Assembly (NCBI GenBank): GCA_004794655.1
Contig: SMMW01000033.1
Location: 2,639,501-2,703,500 of the forward strand
Source of the DNA: Marisa cornuarietis
Taxonomy: Eukaryota; Mollusca; Gastropoda; Architaenioglossa; Ampullariidae
Direction: 5' to 3'
Length of the DNA: 64,000 nucleotides
Part shown: piece after piece, positions 12,301 to 26,600 of the stretch
Numbering within the stretch: the first letter of the stretch is position 1
Layout of the letters: every line of letters starts with the position of its first letter
Notes under the pieces: model-generated
What the model saw: the letters and a program-made list of their open reading frames with translations, nothing else
What the model was told of the DNA's origin: nothing
Database searches by the model: none
Position numbers and translations under genes: made by a program

Positions 12301-13087
12301 AACAATATTCTTCCGTAGTGATGGGAGTGGGTGGAGTGCTCTCGACGCGGTGGTCACTAGAAGAACTGACTTACGAACGTCAAAGACTGGACTGGTCGTC
12401 CTGTACAGGACCTGCTGACTATCGCCCACAATAGGCAAGAGTGGCGGCCTTCACAGTTGTCGCGTCTATCCATGTGCCTCCCTCCAAAGACAGGTGCCAG
12501 TCAATGGACGAATGACCGACTGACAATAAGCAAAAAACAAGGCAACACAAGAATACTGTATATGCGGTGTGTGTAAGACCAAACTATTCCTGTGAGTGAT
12601 AAGGATTACACCTAACTAGGACGATTTTTCTCGCCAGTGTGACCTTCCTAGATCCAGTCACTAGCACCTAATCCGCATTTTGCTCAAGACTCGTAGGTGC
12701 GATGAGAAAGCCAGGCCTGAGCGTAGAGCAGGGCTGCTATGGTGAAGGCGGAGCGGTGTATGGTGTATAGATCTTTCTGCATGCCTTTATCAGAAGCAGA
12801 TGGCCAGTTCTTCACTGCTGCCATTGACTCCGAGGTCTCCAACATGCACTGATCGCATCGCCTGACAAAGACTTGCTTTGAATCGTGATAATCATCTTCA
12901 TTCATGGAAGCGAACTCCTTAGTTCTGGGTGCTGGTTACTGGGCAGGTTCAGAAGTACTACGGACTAGAAACCATTTTGAAAGGTATCATTGGACCAAAG
13001 TGACAATAATCAGTTAAAAAGGCATGATCATTTGAGAGCATACTGCAGTTTAGGGGTGGTGAATGCAACTATAGCTAGTAGTTGGAT
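9388..13087. other. Intergenic, no supported gene
   Basis: Several open frames of 60-141 codons occur on both strands, but none shows family motifs or a chain of splice sites. A possible small exon at about 11,821-11,850 (acceptor tttccacag, then a stop after nine codons) is in phase with the 7578 donor and is the best alternative last exon for the mucin-like gene, weakly supported. Short (TA)n and (TG)n tracts lie near 9,925 and 11,700. Confidence 0.4.
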
Positions 13088-13506
13088 CAGGGGTGGGCAA
13101 TGACCCATCTGCCAAAATGTGAAGTGTACTTGATTTTATAATTTTTTTAATTTAACCTTATTTGATTGAAATTTATCAAATATGACAGCATAAGAAATTG
13201 GCAGTCCATAACACATTACCATAGACAAAGTGAAAAAATAACAACGGTGCTGACATGTCTGATGGTAGCATCGGTCTACCTTCAAAGAAAGGCAGGTGCT
13301 CAAGTAGTATTGTAAGCAACTTCAAACAGATTCTTTTTACATATTAAATTTAACAAGTGAACACCATCATGTATGCATTTTTTCCACCCCATTTTCACTA
13401 GGTTTGTTTTGTAGTTACATGGTGTGGGTGTCTGGTATATCAGCAGCCTGCTGCTTAGTTTAGAATTTTGAGACCGGCCCACAAAAAAAAACTTTGCCCA
13501 CCCCTG
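13088..13506. mobile_element. hAT-type MITE, 419 bp
   Basis: CAGGGGTGGGCAA at 13088-13100 is inverted at 13494-13506 (TTGCCCACCCCTG), the terminal sequence typical of hAT elements. The flanks AGTTGGAT (13080-13087) and AGTTTGAT (13507-13514) form an 8-bp duplication with one mismatch, as expected for hAT. No transposase remnant was recognised in the AT-rich interior. Confidence 0.85.
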
Positions 13507-14606
13507 AGTTTGATGATAACAAATTTAAATCTCAGTAAAAGACTGCCTTCAACTCCTCAAAAAAAAAAAAAACTCCCAATTATTCCTCCCGAATCTGAAG
13601 TTACCAGTCACATACCAACGCCACACAGAATTTTGTAAAATATTTACTGCATACTGTTATTTTCATGACACTATTGACATGACAGAAGTGACAAATCCAT
13701 ACTTCACACAAAAACCAATATTTATTATCTCCTTTCAACATTCTCTTATAACCATCCAGACCTACGAAAAGTGCAATGTGCACTTCTCATGAGATTACCA
13801 TATTTTTAAAATATTTCCCATTTTTCATAATAAATGTTTATGCTTTGATCATGCATAATGGGCAACACAGAGAAACCAACATAAAGCACAATGCCTGGTC
13901 AGCAGGGGAAAAAAAATTTATGCCAGCTTCCATTCTACTATTGTAAAACAATTGGCATACACATTGCACGCAAGACAGCTTGCTGTCACAGGATAATATG
14001 GACCTGCATGATATTTGTGCAAAAACTTCTGACTTTGCTTAATGATGATAATGCTGTCAGAGGACGCTATTAACCTCAACATTCGAAAATGCCTTGTTCG
14101 GATGATCAAGAAATGTAAAAGTTGTTCACTGGATCCCAAGTCAACACATCACGAAGATCTCACCAAACTTGCATCACAGTTCTCTCCATGAAATACTACA
14201 GATTTTTTTTTTAGAAAGCTGTACTTTTGTTTAAGTAATACGAAATAATTAAAGACTTTTGCAGAGCTAATTCTCTAAAACCTATAATATAAATAGGAAG
14301 TTGTTATAGTGATAAAGATAAACTTTAGAATTACCCTGCACTCTTTAGAGCCCGACATGTCCCCTGCTACCTCCCTTTGTAAACATTTTACATTGTGACA
14401 AATGTCTCGGTTATTATGGAACTCCCTCTTTCAATGCAACATGTGAATACATAATTAGAGAGTTATGTGCTATGCAAGGAAAATATGTACTCATGCATGA
14501 TTACACATTACCATACACTTCAAAATATATGCAGACTCTCTCACACACACAAACTTCGCATAATATAACCAGCTGAGTCACTTCAGCACATTATATCCAC
14601 ATCCTT

Positions 14607-17600
14607 TCACTGCTCTCTGATGACTGTCCATCTGCTGTCCTCCTGGAAGGCAGGTATGGCAGGGCCTAAGCAGCATGTGCCCTTTGAGGTGCTACAGTCC
14701 TGCAAGTACCTGTAATAGTAATGATAATTTTTATAAGCATAATACATATTTCATTAAGTATTTCTAGCTCCTGCACATTTCTATCTCCTGCATTCCCATT
14801 ACTATCCTAGCGTGGATTTTTTCTAGCAATCTCAGAAGCGATATGAATCTTTTACATACAAATAAAGCATGAAAATCAAGCTGCTGATCAGTGCTAATTA
14901 TATGCTGCAAGTCTTCATTTTCTTTCTTTTTCTTATGTTTTTTTTAGCTATGATTCCATGTTTTCCTCTGTCAATAGTAGACAGAACCATTTTACTTACT
15001 TCTTTGCAACACGAACAATGTCATCCTTGGTGATGGCAAAGAGGTGGTCACGGTACATTTGCCTCATGTCATCTGAGATCCCATCCAAAAACTGTCGCTT
15101 GCCTTGGTTACCTGGTGTTACTGGCTTGTCCAGCTGTTACCCATTGAAACCACAGCAAAGAAAATATGCTAATTAATTTTCAGAACATTGTTTTCCTTCA
15201 TTTGTTAAGATACACAGAAAGCACAGGACTCTTCCTAATCTACAATCGTTCGATTCATTTGGATAAAAATGTTTAAATGTAATGGAGCTCTGTGTGTATG
15301 AGGGAGTGTGTGTGTGTATAATACAGCGAAACCTCGATTATCCAGTCTTTGATTAACCGTGCATTCGGTTATCCAAGATCGCCTAAAAACCCACAAACAA
15401 GATCACAAGATCGCCAAGAATTCCAACTACAGAAATGCACCCTATGTATGTCACAGCTAAAGTTTTCTTTGTCAATAGATTTTTTTAGAATTATTCTGAA
15501 AGGATTACAAATAGCATCTGAGTGCCAGCCAGAAAATCCCCTGCTGTGAAAAACCATTAGACTGTATCCGATGCAGAGGACTCGTTCCAAACATTCTCTC
15601 TCCCCTTTTCCCAAATTCCGACAACTGCCATTCATCAATAAGTTTTGACATTTGTCTTCTGCTTCAATGCTTTACTTGGAAAAGATTGTGTATGGTTCGC
15701 ACTGTCCGTGAGGGCGATGCCTTGTTCCGAGTTAATTCAGTTGGCATTGGCACCTCTAGGTTAGAAAGCAGCTTTGTAAGTTCACATCAAAATGTCAGGG
15801 TCCGTTGCGGGAGTGAAAAGATAAAGAGTTGTTTTATCAGTTGCTACAAAACTTCAAATTGTTGAATCAGTTGCTAAGCTTTCATCGGAATTTAAAATTA
15901 AAAATCAAACAGTGCATGATATGGCACCTATTCTAGAAGTTTGAGAATTTATCTGTGATTTTTCATTATCTGGATGACGGGCGCCCGGTCATTACACTGG
16001 ATAATCAAGATTCTACTGAATATGCATGTGTGCAGGCAAATACATGAATGCATATGCTAAAGAAATTCTGGAAAAGCCTTCCAAAGTCTTACGTAAAAAT
16101 AAATTTTCAGTTGAGGTGAAAGTTAATAGTGACCAGAATGATAGACAGAAAAGGCTGTTTATTCTTAGTTTTCTTTAGGAGATTACTATATGTGGCACAA
16201 TTTTCTCATTTTTGATGAACTTGCATTGTTTTTCATTAAAGATAAATAAATGTTTGATATTCATTTTTGCAGCCTTTTTTCTTTTGATCAAATGCTCTAT
16301 TTTAAAGTTCAACAAAGTCAAATCTTAAAAATAATGTTTTCTTATGAATTATTAAAGCATTTAACGCTGAAAGCATTTCAAAGAAAACTCGAACAGACAA
16401 AAGCTATAACTCTGCACATTTTTTATTACACTTACACCACCCTAAACATGTAAGAATGTAAGAAATATAAGAAATCTTTCAAGACAACTGCATCAGATTA
16501 CCAACTTTGCACAATGTATTTTTCAATTAAAAGGCACTCACCCCTTGAAAGACGCTGATCTTAGCCTCTTCAAGGTCCTGATGTGTAAACTGGCCAGTTG
16601 CTGCCCACTCCACACTTTGCTCAAACACACTAAGTGTCTGTGTGTTGTGTGGGTCTCTGAAACAAGCATGTTTTTCAAATCCTCACTTAAAAACTAAATA
16701 CTTTCATTATATGTTTTCATGGTACATATACACTGACTGAGACAGACCTAAACTACAAACTTTGATCTAATCGTGGAAGTAGCCCCTATCATAAGCAGTG
16801 GTATGTCAAATGATGAAGAGGGTGGAAGCAGAGGTGGATGTCCACCTTGGGTGCTACAATGGAGGGGCATCCCCCAAAAATCCTTCACCTTTAAAAAAAA
16901 AAAAAAAAAAAAATTTTAGGTCTAAATGTGATGCTTTTTAAATCAGATTTGTATTTATCAATATTTGAAATTTTTCATTTTTTTAACCAAAATGAAAAAT
17001 TTAAATAATTATCACTGGCTTAGTCTTTTAAAATCCCCTTTAATTAGCCTTCCACAAATCCTTTGGTTTCCATATTCATACTAGGATTTAACAATGTAAT
17101 CCTTTATATTTAACTGGACTACAAAGTTGACCAAATGCTCCCACCTGTAGGAGAAAAAACTGAAGACGCTATCACCAGATATTGCTCCACTTCCATATGC
17201 ACCGCCTTTTTCTCTGAAACAGTTTTAAGACCTATACACAGGTACTGTGCAAAGAACATCTCAGAAATAGAAGTTATATATACATCCTTAAGCATGAATG
17301 CTGAAATCAAATGAAAAACATTTATTTATACACGATGTGCACGTGTGCATCTACACACATAAACACACAAAAGCACATACACCCATTTCAAAACTGTAAA
17401 ACAAAATTCTTTTGCTTGAAATTTATGAAAAGCAAAACCCCAAAATACACACAAGCCTGTTTACCTGATTTCTCTGTGAAGGTATTTTCTAGACAGGAGA
17501 GCAGCCAATATACTTAGTCTGTAGGCAGAGCAAGTCAAAATTACTTTAGCTGTGGACACTACACTCATGAACTTCTATAACAAAAAAAATCAAGCATACT

Positions 17601-20600
17601 GCCCCTTGTGTTTTCATTACAGGCAGGATAAAAAAAAGTAAATCAATAATAATAATTATGAAGATTTATATAGCGCCTTTGCAAAGATGTGCTCAGTGTG
17701 CTTTACATAAGTAATAAATAGACTGAACCATCAACAACCATGCACCTATATTCACATATAACAGAAACGCACACTTCTACAACACTCATACACAGTAAAT
17801 TACAGACACACATTATGCACGCTCATGGTCAGAACAGGGTTGCAGTAAAGTTGCTGTTCTGAAAAGATGCATCTTAAGTTTGGACTTAAAGGAGGTTAGA
17901 GAATCAGAGTGACGAAGGCTAACGGGTAATCTGCTCCAAGTTGATGGGGCTTGGTAGGAGAAAGACCTCTGTCCATTTATTTTTGTCTTAGCTAGTGGGA
18001 CTTGCAGAGCGAAGAAGTTGTGTGGGTGTATAGATAGGAGTGAGTTTGGAGAGGTACTGAGGACTAGTGCCAAAAACAGCAGAGTAAGTCAAAGTGGAAA
18101 GTTTGTATGCTACAGGATTCACGACTGGCAGCCAGTAGAGAGAGCATATGATAGGTGATATAGTTTACTCTTGGGTAATGAACTTGCAGGTAACTCACGC
18201 TGGGCGATCAGGATGTGTGAATGGAACAGTAGCAAAGCTGCATGCAACATAGTTGACAGAAAAAGGAAGCTCAAAATGAGTAGATTCAGGGGCTGATGGA
18301 ATATCTGTCACCTGAAAACATTTCAACAAGTTAATGTGACACTGGCCACCATTTCACAAAGTAAACCCTAGATTGATTAGTATAAGAGCATGCTTTGCAA
18401 ATATCTCAAATTTGTGCCAAACTGCTCCCTACTGTAAATAAAACATGTCTGTTCTTATTTAGCAAAATAAATCATTTTATTTTTTTTAAAGATTTAACTA
18501 GCAAATATGTTGAGACTAGAATACTTTTCCCAGGGTGACCGGACACTTAATCCCCAGACATTTAATCCCCGACACTTAATCCCCAGACATTTAATTCCTG
18601 ACACTTAATCCCCTAGACATTTAATCCCTAGCCACTTAATCCCCAGACACTTAATCCTCAAAAATGCCCCCAAATCGTGACACAACACTCAAAACTGCTA
18701 TTTTGTGAACTTGAAATATTATAACCGTAAGAGAAATGTGTCGCGTAGTAACTCTAATGAGACGTAACAATCACCCCAATTAGGGTACCTTCGATCATTA
18801 GCTTACCTGTCATATTGATTAACAACACTTTTCATATCATATTGTTGAAGAACATTGACTTTAACAGCTCACATGAACTTTAACTAATGTTATAGATGTC
18901 AAAGTTAAGTATTATTTTATTTGTCAAACTTATTTTGATGTTTACATGAAAATAATTATTTGAATTTGAATTACATTTTTCATTCACTTCATAATTTTTT
19001 GAGTTGAAATTTAATTTTGAGGATTAAGTGTCTGGGGATTAAGTGTCTGGGGATTAAAAGTCTAGGGGATTAAGTGTCTGGGGATTAAGTGTCTGGGATT
19101 CTTTTCCCACCACATCTCTCAAAAGCCTAGTTAAAATCTGCCAAACTGTGAAGATAATCATGATAGCTCTAGAGTGTGAACATCCTCTTGTCAAATACAG
19201 AAAAAGGGAGGGAAGATAGAAACTGAATCAGCTAAAAGTGAAAAATCCCAACTGTCTAGAAAAACACATCCACCTCTTCCTCTCTTTCTATGGTAATAAT
19301 TGATTAGATTATCATCTCTTAAAAGTAAACTACAACCAACAAAAAAAGCCAGCTGTAAATAATGCAAGACTGTACATTAAAAAATAATAAAAATCTTTCA
19401 AACATGTTTTTGACCCATTTACCTTTCTATACATTTGAGGATCATGGCAATTTCCTGGGAGGCCACTCAGGAAAGACTCCACTTGTCCACAAGAATTTTC
19501 CAGTTGTTCAGGTGTTGCATTGACTGAAACTCTGTATGCAATCATGAAATGAATATCAATTTTATGACTCATCCTCTGTGACAGGATGCCCTCAATGGCC
19601 TTGAAAATTATTCGCAGAACCCTTTCCCATGTGTATCAGTATCAGGCCTGATGCAGTCTTGATGGCAAGCATCACTTTATAGACACAGTGCAATACATGA
19701 TGCTCAACATTGTCTTTTTAAACATTTAAACCTGACTACAGAATTCTGCATCATAAAATGTTCATGTTCCTTACCTGAGATTTGCTTTGTTGAGCACAAG
19801 AGCTGCTATCTCTTGAAGCTGCTGTACTACAGATGTGAGATCTGAGGTTTCAGCAATATTCTTCATCAGTCTCACCTATACATTAAAAACAGAAAAGTTT
19901 TATTTATGATGTTTAGCACGAAAATCATTCTGAAGACAATTTTATTATAAAATGCAGCTAAATCTTTGTCCATTTTAAGAAGAAACCAGTGGCGTGCGGT
20001 GGGATTTCCCACTGGAGACCAGCTAGGGGTGGGTGGGGGCGGTAAGCTATGCAATTTCATGCATTTCTCTTGACGCCTCAATATGTATCTCGTGCTACGT
20101 AAATAGTAATACAAGCAAGCAACGAACAAATCAGGTTTTATATTAATGTTGATTATAAGATCATGATTTATGTGAAAATACCAGATAATTTTGCAGATAC
20201 CATATATAAGCGTTAAATGACGTTCGATAGGGGAAATAGTCGAAAACAAGCGAGACGATGTCACCTGTTAAGTAGGTTAGATTACACACTATGTAAAAAA
20301 TAAAAATATCCTCTTTCAAACGCAATAACTGTTATTACTAAACTAAAGCAATTTCTATCACCTGTGAGTCTAAAATATTTATATTTCGATATCAATGTAT
20401 GATAGTAGAAAACAGTTAGATCTGCATTTTACTGATCATCTATTACTTTGTTTAGAATGTTTTTTCACATTAAAATTTTTTACAATGGAACAAGACCGCA
20501 CTGCATAGTTGGAGATAAGTTGAATTATTCTATAAAAATATTCCAAATTTCTACTACTGGAAAAACAAAAAACTTACTCCTGCCACTAACATTACCTGAC

Positions 20601-23600
20601 TCATGCCACTGAAGAGCTCCACAAGAGCAGCAGCGGAGTTGAGAGAGGAGGCAGCATGGGCTAGGGCATAGTTATGTCCTGCTTCTGAGACGCTGGCTGC
20701 AAGTTCACTTGCTGTCATGCGGATCAGTGTTGTCAAACGTTGAAAATCGGTAAAATCTGGGCTGAAATAATGTGCATCCATGACTGTGCCTGAATATTAT
20801 CCTACCTATACACTATTTAAATTTGAATACTGAAATACAAGCAGTCACGTTTGGAAATACAAGTACAGATAAACATGTGTACCCCAGTCTCACACACACA
20901 CACACACACATATCATTTCTACTGTGATTCTATTGATGACAGCCTATCACAAATTCTTTGGGGATGATTTAATTACGTCAATATCAGAAGAAATAGGGAC
21001 ATGCTAAATACTGTCAAATAATCTTGCGCCTTTATCTTCATTCCCTAATGATATAAGCTATAATATAAACCTTGTGAAGATGAGATGCCACAGTTCCAGC
21101 ATTTTGCCCAGGTTACGTTCCAAACAATAAGATGAAAACACCAGTGCCTGAAAGAAAGTTGTTTTCAGGAGTCTTAAGTCTGTTAATAACATCTCATTTT
21201 ATACCTTATGCTATCTAACACCATTATTTTTTCCAGTGATATATCTTGCAGTGGCATGACCAGAGCATTCAAAGTAGTCCCCATCATAATCAAACAGCAC
21301 TGAAAGTTGGTCAAATATCACTGCAGTAAGCACATGTGCAATCTTCAGGCTGCATTAACTTTCCAGATGGAAGGCCTAAATAAACCTTGGAATAAGCAAG
21401 CTGTTTTGAACATGATAATCTTGGGTTAAAGTATATCGATATATATTAAACTGAGGTCACAAATAGTAAGCTTGCATGGTGTATTCGCTGATGGACATTA
21501 TCTCATTATGCTACACCAGTTTACCAGTTGTGCTTCAGTCATACACATTAACCCAAGACTTGCCTGGATAATACAGAATCCCAACAGTTGACATGATATT
21601 AGTCTTACATTAAAAAAAAAGCCTGCAACTATTTCTCCAAAATGTCCCACACTGTAGTACCTGCTGAAAAGATGTGGGGTTGCTGTGATGACAACCAACA
21701 TGTGTGGATGCTGAAAGCCCTCCAGTATATAATTCCTGCTGTTGAGACATCCACAGATAGTCATGACCCCCAGCTCCTATTCTAAAAAATGCAATGCGTG
21801 GTGTTGCTTACGAAAAGCACCAGTCCAGCATAAAACAAGCAACATTCTTATAACTCTGACATAAAAAATTTTCTTATTTTTAAATTACGTTGTTCCTTTC
21901 ATTTTTATCTTTAGTTTTGTTCTTTCTGTCCTTTGAGATCTAGATTATTTTCTGACTAAACTGGCTGGTTGTCCTGATTTAATTTCATGATGAAAAGTTC
22001 AATGAGCATTCAGGACAAAAATTGGATACAGTTTGCAAACAGCTAAATTATCCTAACTAAATTTTAAATAATATTTAAAATTTGAAAAAAATTTCAACAC
22101 TCCTATTTCAAGAAACATAGTAAAAGCATTCATTAAGAAATATCAACTGCCTCTTCTAAATAACTGCTCACTTATAGGCTAATTTCTTTAAACGAAGCAG
22201 ATTCAATAGTGCAAAGGGATAGAGACAAAAAGAAGTCTGACCTGGTGATGATGCTACAGAACAAGGGTAGCAGGGCTGTTAGGTGAGAAGGAAACTCTGT
22301 GATGCTAGACACCATACGCAGGTAAGTCACCCCATTTGTTGGCTGCTTACTACACTGCACTGGGACACCACCTGACAAGCAACACATATAATCACACGTG
22401 CTACTCTGTTCAGTTATGAATATGACAACATACTGTGTCACAGTCAGCAAGACAGCCACCTCCACATGGTGCAGTACACACAAAAAGAGATCTATTTTCC
22501 CACTGCATCTGATACTTCCAGAAGGAGAAAATTGTGCAATTTCCAAATGGATAATATTGCATAAAGTCGATGTCATATGATCACTGACAGGACTAAAGAA
22601 TTGTGATACTTGCAAGAGAGTACTGAAATGAATAAAAATGTTACAAGTTCCAGCTAAAGACTTACACAGAGTAGTCATCTCTGTAATTTCAGGTTTGACC
22701 AGGGGATCAATGTCATCCACCTTGAGGGATGGGAGGCATGTCAGGTCCTCTTGTGCCATTTGTTTCTGCAGCAGCTCAATGCCTGCAGCAAACATTATTA
22801 GTTTTTGAATTTGATCCCTTTCATTTTCCCATCCCTGATCAGTGTACATGAATTTTGTCTCAATATGAGTGATATACATGCACCAAAAGACAGCTAGCTT
22901 ATCCAGCATATTTTTTATGATTCATTTTGTTAGCCTAGATGAGTTAATTGTTGTTTGTTCTTACATTTCTTTCTTTGATGATTCAGTGATACCAAGTAAA
23001 ACTCTTGCAATATTTCCTAAGAACAAACCTTGGGTAACTAAGATTTCAAGAATGTGCTACATTAAAAAAAATGCATTTTCTTTACCAGAGATACCTTGGC
23101 AAAATGATCAGCAAATGGGGATGTAAGGAAAGCAATAAAAAGGGTAAAAAAATATTATAAAGACAAAAGAGAATTATGTTATGCTAGCGGCCTTCATTAT
23201 GCCTGGCAGGGGATTAAGTCCCCTTAATCTGATAGTGGACCAAACAAGAAAACCGGTCAGACCTAATGGCATGAATGATCAGGACTTGCCTCATGTTTTA
23301 AATAGTTTTTATGCACAGTTTGAGAAGCATGATTTTTCTGGCAAGGTCAGGGAACTTTGTCGTTTGTTTCTGCTAGTGACACAGTAATTTCTTAAGTCTG
23401 TATGATGGAATAGTTGGATCAGGTTAATTATGGTGCAGGCTTTGATGGTATCTGTGGACTCCTTTTGCACTGAGGTACTATTCAGATGGGTGGAGCCTTT
23501 CAACACCTCTTTCAACTCTGCTGATTCAGGTCATATTCCATAACTCTGGAAACTTTCTAACATTGTTCCACTTCCCAAGAATGTTAGTCTCAATCAGTTT

Positions 23601-26600
23601 CATAATTTTTTGCCAACAGCACTAACCTTCCTTGTAATGAAAACTCTGGAGAAAATTCTCAAACATCTTACAGGAATGAGAGGGTTCTTGAAGATGTTAA
23701 GTTGCTCATTTGAATACAGTGTACAAACTTCTGGAAACGCCAAAGGCACATAAAAGTCTGCTCTTTGCTGATTTTAGTTCTGCGTACAACATAGTACAAC
23801 CATATTTTCTAACATTGAGACTGATTTCTGATTTTAATCTTGCATGTCAACTGGCTTTGTGGATAGTGGATTTTTTTTTTTACCTGTCCTTTATTTGACT
23901 TTTTACTACAGACAGCAATGGGTTTTTGTAAATGGTCATTATTCTGATATTGTTATTAAAAGCTGGACTGAATCTCCCCAGAGCTGTTGTCTATCACCCT
24001 TGCTATATATCATATATACCAAGGGTGGGGAATATACAAAATTATCAATTTGAAAGTTAGCCTGCTATTTTTGGTCAGGTTGTAGGTTGCCAGAACGTGT
24101 TAACACTTTTGTAACATGTACATTCCCAGCTTGCCTGGCACTGATTTCCCTCTGATGCAACGCAATACAGGCAGACGGATTGCGGAATCCCAGACACTTA
24201 ATCCCCGCCACTTAATCCCCTAGACACTTAATCCCCAGACACTTAATCCTCAAAATGAAATTTCAACTCAAGAAATTATGAAGTGAATGAAAAATTTAAT
24301 TATGAAGTAAATGAAATTAAATGAAAAATTTAATTCAAATTCAAATAATTATTTTCATGTAAACATCAAAATAAACTTGACAATTAAAATAATACTTTAA
24401 CTTCAAGATTTACAACATTGGGGGCATTTTTGAGGATTAAGTGTCTGGGGATTAAGTGTCTGGGGATTAAATGTCTAGGGGATTAAGTGTAGGGGATTAA
24501 GTGTCTGGGGATTAAGTGTCCGGTCACCGGATTGCGGGCAGCTGACGAAAAGCATATGTGTCTTTCCAGTCATGTTCTCGTATGTGTACTGTCTATCTTG
24601 TAATGGACATTTCTTGCTTTATCCTCAAAATTTATGTTGTTATTAGGATTCACTTAATATAAATTTTTATAAAAAGCTCCTAGATTTATTGAATTTCTAG
24701 TTCTTGCTGCTGTTCCCTTGAATGGGCAGGTCAAAAGATTTTGGGGTGACGTATACCGACAGCTGCAGAAGAGCTGAGGAGAATAGCTACTTTTAAATTC
24801 TCAGATGATACCATAATAACTCTTTTTTTTTGCACCGGAAAAAGCAAGACCATGAAAGTGCATTATCAAATTTTGTACATTGGTGTGATGAGGACTTTCT
24901 GGAATTAAATGTAGATAAGATAAAAGAGATAAGCATAGATTTCAGAAAAACAAAAGACGGAGCTGTTGTTTCCAACATCATACACAATAAACCAGATTGT
25001 TGACACCTTTGGGTACCCGGGCACTGTTTTTGGTTGCCAGTTTCAGTGGGGTGTAAACACTAAACATATCATTAAATGTGGCCAACAAAGAGTGTACCTT
25101 CTTTGCAAGCTGAACAGTTTTTCAGTAGGCAAAGCAATCTTGAGCCATTTTTATCGGTCATTCATTGAAAGTCTTTTATCTTTTTCCTCTGTGTGATGAT
25201 TCTGCGGTTTGTCTGTCCAGTTTGAACATTGTCAATATACATTCTAAGGTGGTTGACGTCAAGCAGAGATTTAGCTTCCTTTTGAAATCAGCAAATTGTC
25301 AGAAATGCACCCAGCACTACTTGCCTCATCCTTATCTTGTAACTAGTAGTTGTGCTTGGGTTTCATGTGATGATGTGTTCAAGTCCTACATGAGTTCCTA
25401 CTTTGTCAATGACTATATTACAACTAAGATTATCTAACTTATTCAAAATTATGTGGTTTGATTTTACCTTTGTTTCTAATGTGTTCTCTATCCATCTCTG
25501 TCAGAAGTGCCACTTTCTTTGCAAGCCTGTCCTTTTCTTTAGCCTGTTGCTTAGCAGTGTACTCAGGATCTGGGCTCATTGTTATGGTAAGTTGGTGGGA
25601 GTTTACCTGCAAGTAGATGGTTGTTATTTTTATTTGGTATGACAATGAACTCATGATCATTCCCAGAATCTCCTTAAAGCAAACTCTAGATGTATGAATA
25701 ATTATATTTAACCACAGTACACAGAAGAGTAGATAGTTAAAATACAGAGCATCTGAAATATTATGAATGCATAATATTCCTGCTTTTTGTCTCCTTAAAT
25801 AAGATTGCACTACAAACAAATGATGATGACAATATTACATGACTATCATCTGGTAATGATGTTCACTTACTTTTAAGTACTGCCTCACAGTGTCTTGCAG
25901 AAGTTGAGGATTGGCTTCTAGTTCTTGCCTCAGTTGCTGAACATGTTCACTCACTTGAATCAGTCTCACTGGGTCCCCATCATGGTTCCAGCTGAAGGCC
26001 ACACCCTGGCAAGGACAACCTTATATCAACATTCTTTTAAAGACACAAAATCAACTACCAACATACACTGGGGATCTTTCTTCATAAGTCTAGGTAATAA
26101 GTTTTTGTAAACTGAAAACTGCCTCATGCATCACTGTTGCTTATTTGGTGGTATGTTACTATTTCCATTTATTTTCAGGATCAATTTAAGTGTTCTTTTC
26201 TATTTCCACTGTGACCCGATTATTCACAGGTCACTTCCCTTATGTGATTGTAGACTATTTGCTTCTTTCTTAATTTTTAGCTCTTCTTCTAAAACCATGA
26301 AACTATACACATTTAGCCAACATGGATTTTGGGAAAAAACTGTAAAAGAATTTTCATTTATGTTCACAAACAAAATCCTTCCATGAACATGTGTAACCTA
26401 AACAGGTGTGCCTGAAAATAAAGTACATATTAAATACAAACCACATTTATGAACACAAAAGTTGAGAAAACCAAATAAATTTAAATCATTTTTTTCTCAC
26501 AAAGCCAACACCTGTAACCCCAAAGTAAAAATCCACCCACCCACCCAACAACCAACCAACCAACCAACCAACCAACCAAACCCAACCCACACAACTCCAA

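Larger units (their letters stand above)
22935..25400 (+). pseudogene. Degenerate Rex/CR1-like reverse transcriptase (non-LTR element)
   Basis: Broken plus-strand frames follow the order of a non-LTR reverse transcriptase: pre-RT segment (PKNKPWVTK near 23,030; [11 protein letters not shown] near 23,310), palm region ([11 protein letters not shown] near 23,765; [10 protein letters not shown] near 24,000), the catalytic box degraded to FSDDT near 24,795, then FLELNVDK and later thumb sequence to about 25,400. Many stops and frameshifts show it is dead. Foreign DNA at 24,021-24,751 separates YIIYT from the catalytic box. It is antisense to PITRM1, in the 2.7-kb intron between exons 14 and 15. 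Confidence 0.85.

Noticed and set aside
12013..12438. Minus-strand frame of 141 codons
   Set aside because: No recognisable motif, no splice-site chain and ordinary intergenic composition.
19988..20500. Possible hAT element starting CAGTGGCGTGCGG
   Set aside because: The only candidate partner end (ACCGCACTG near 20,490) matches weakly and no 8-bp duplication was found.
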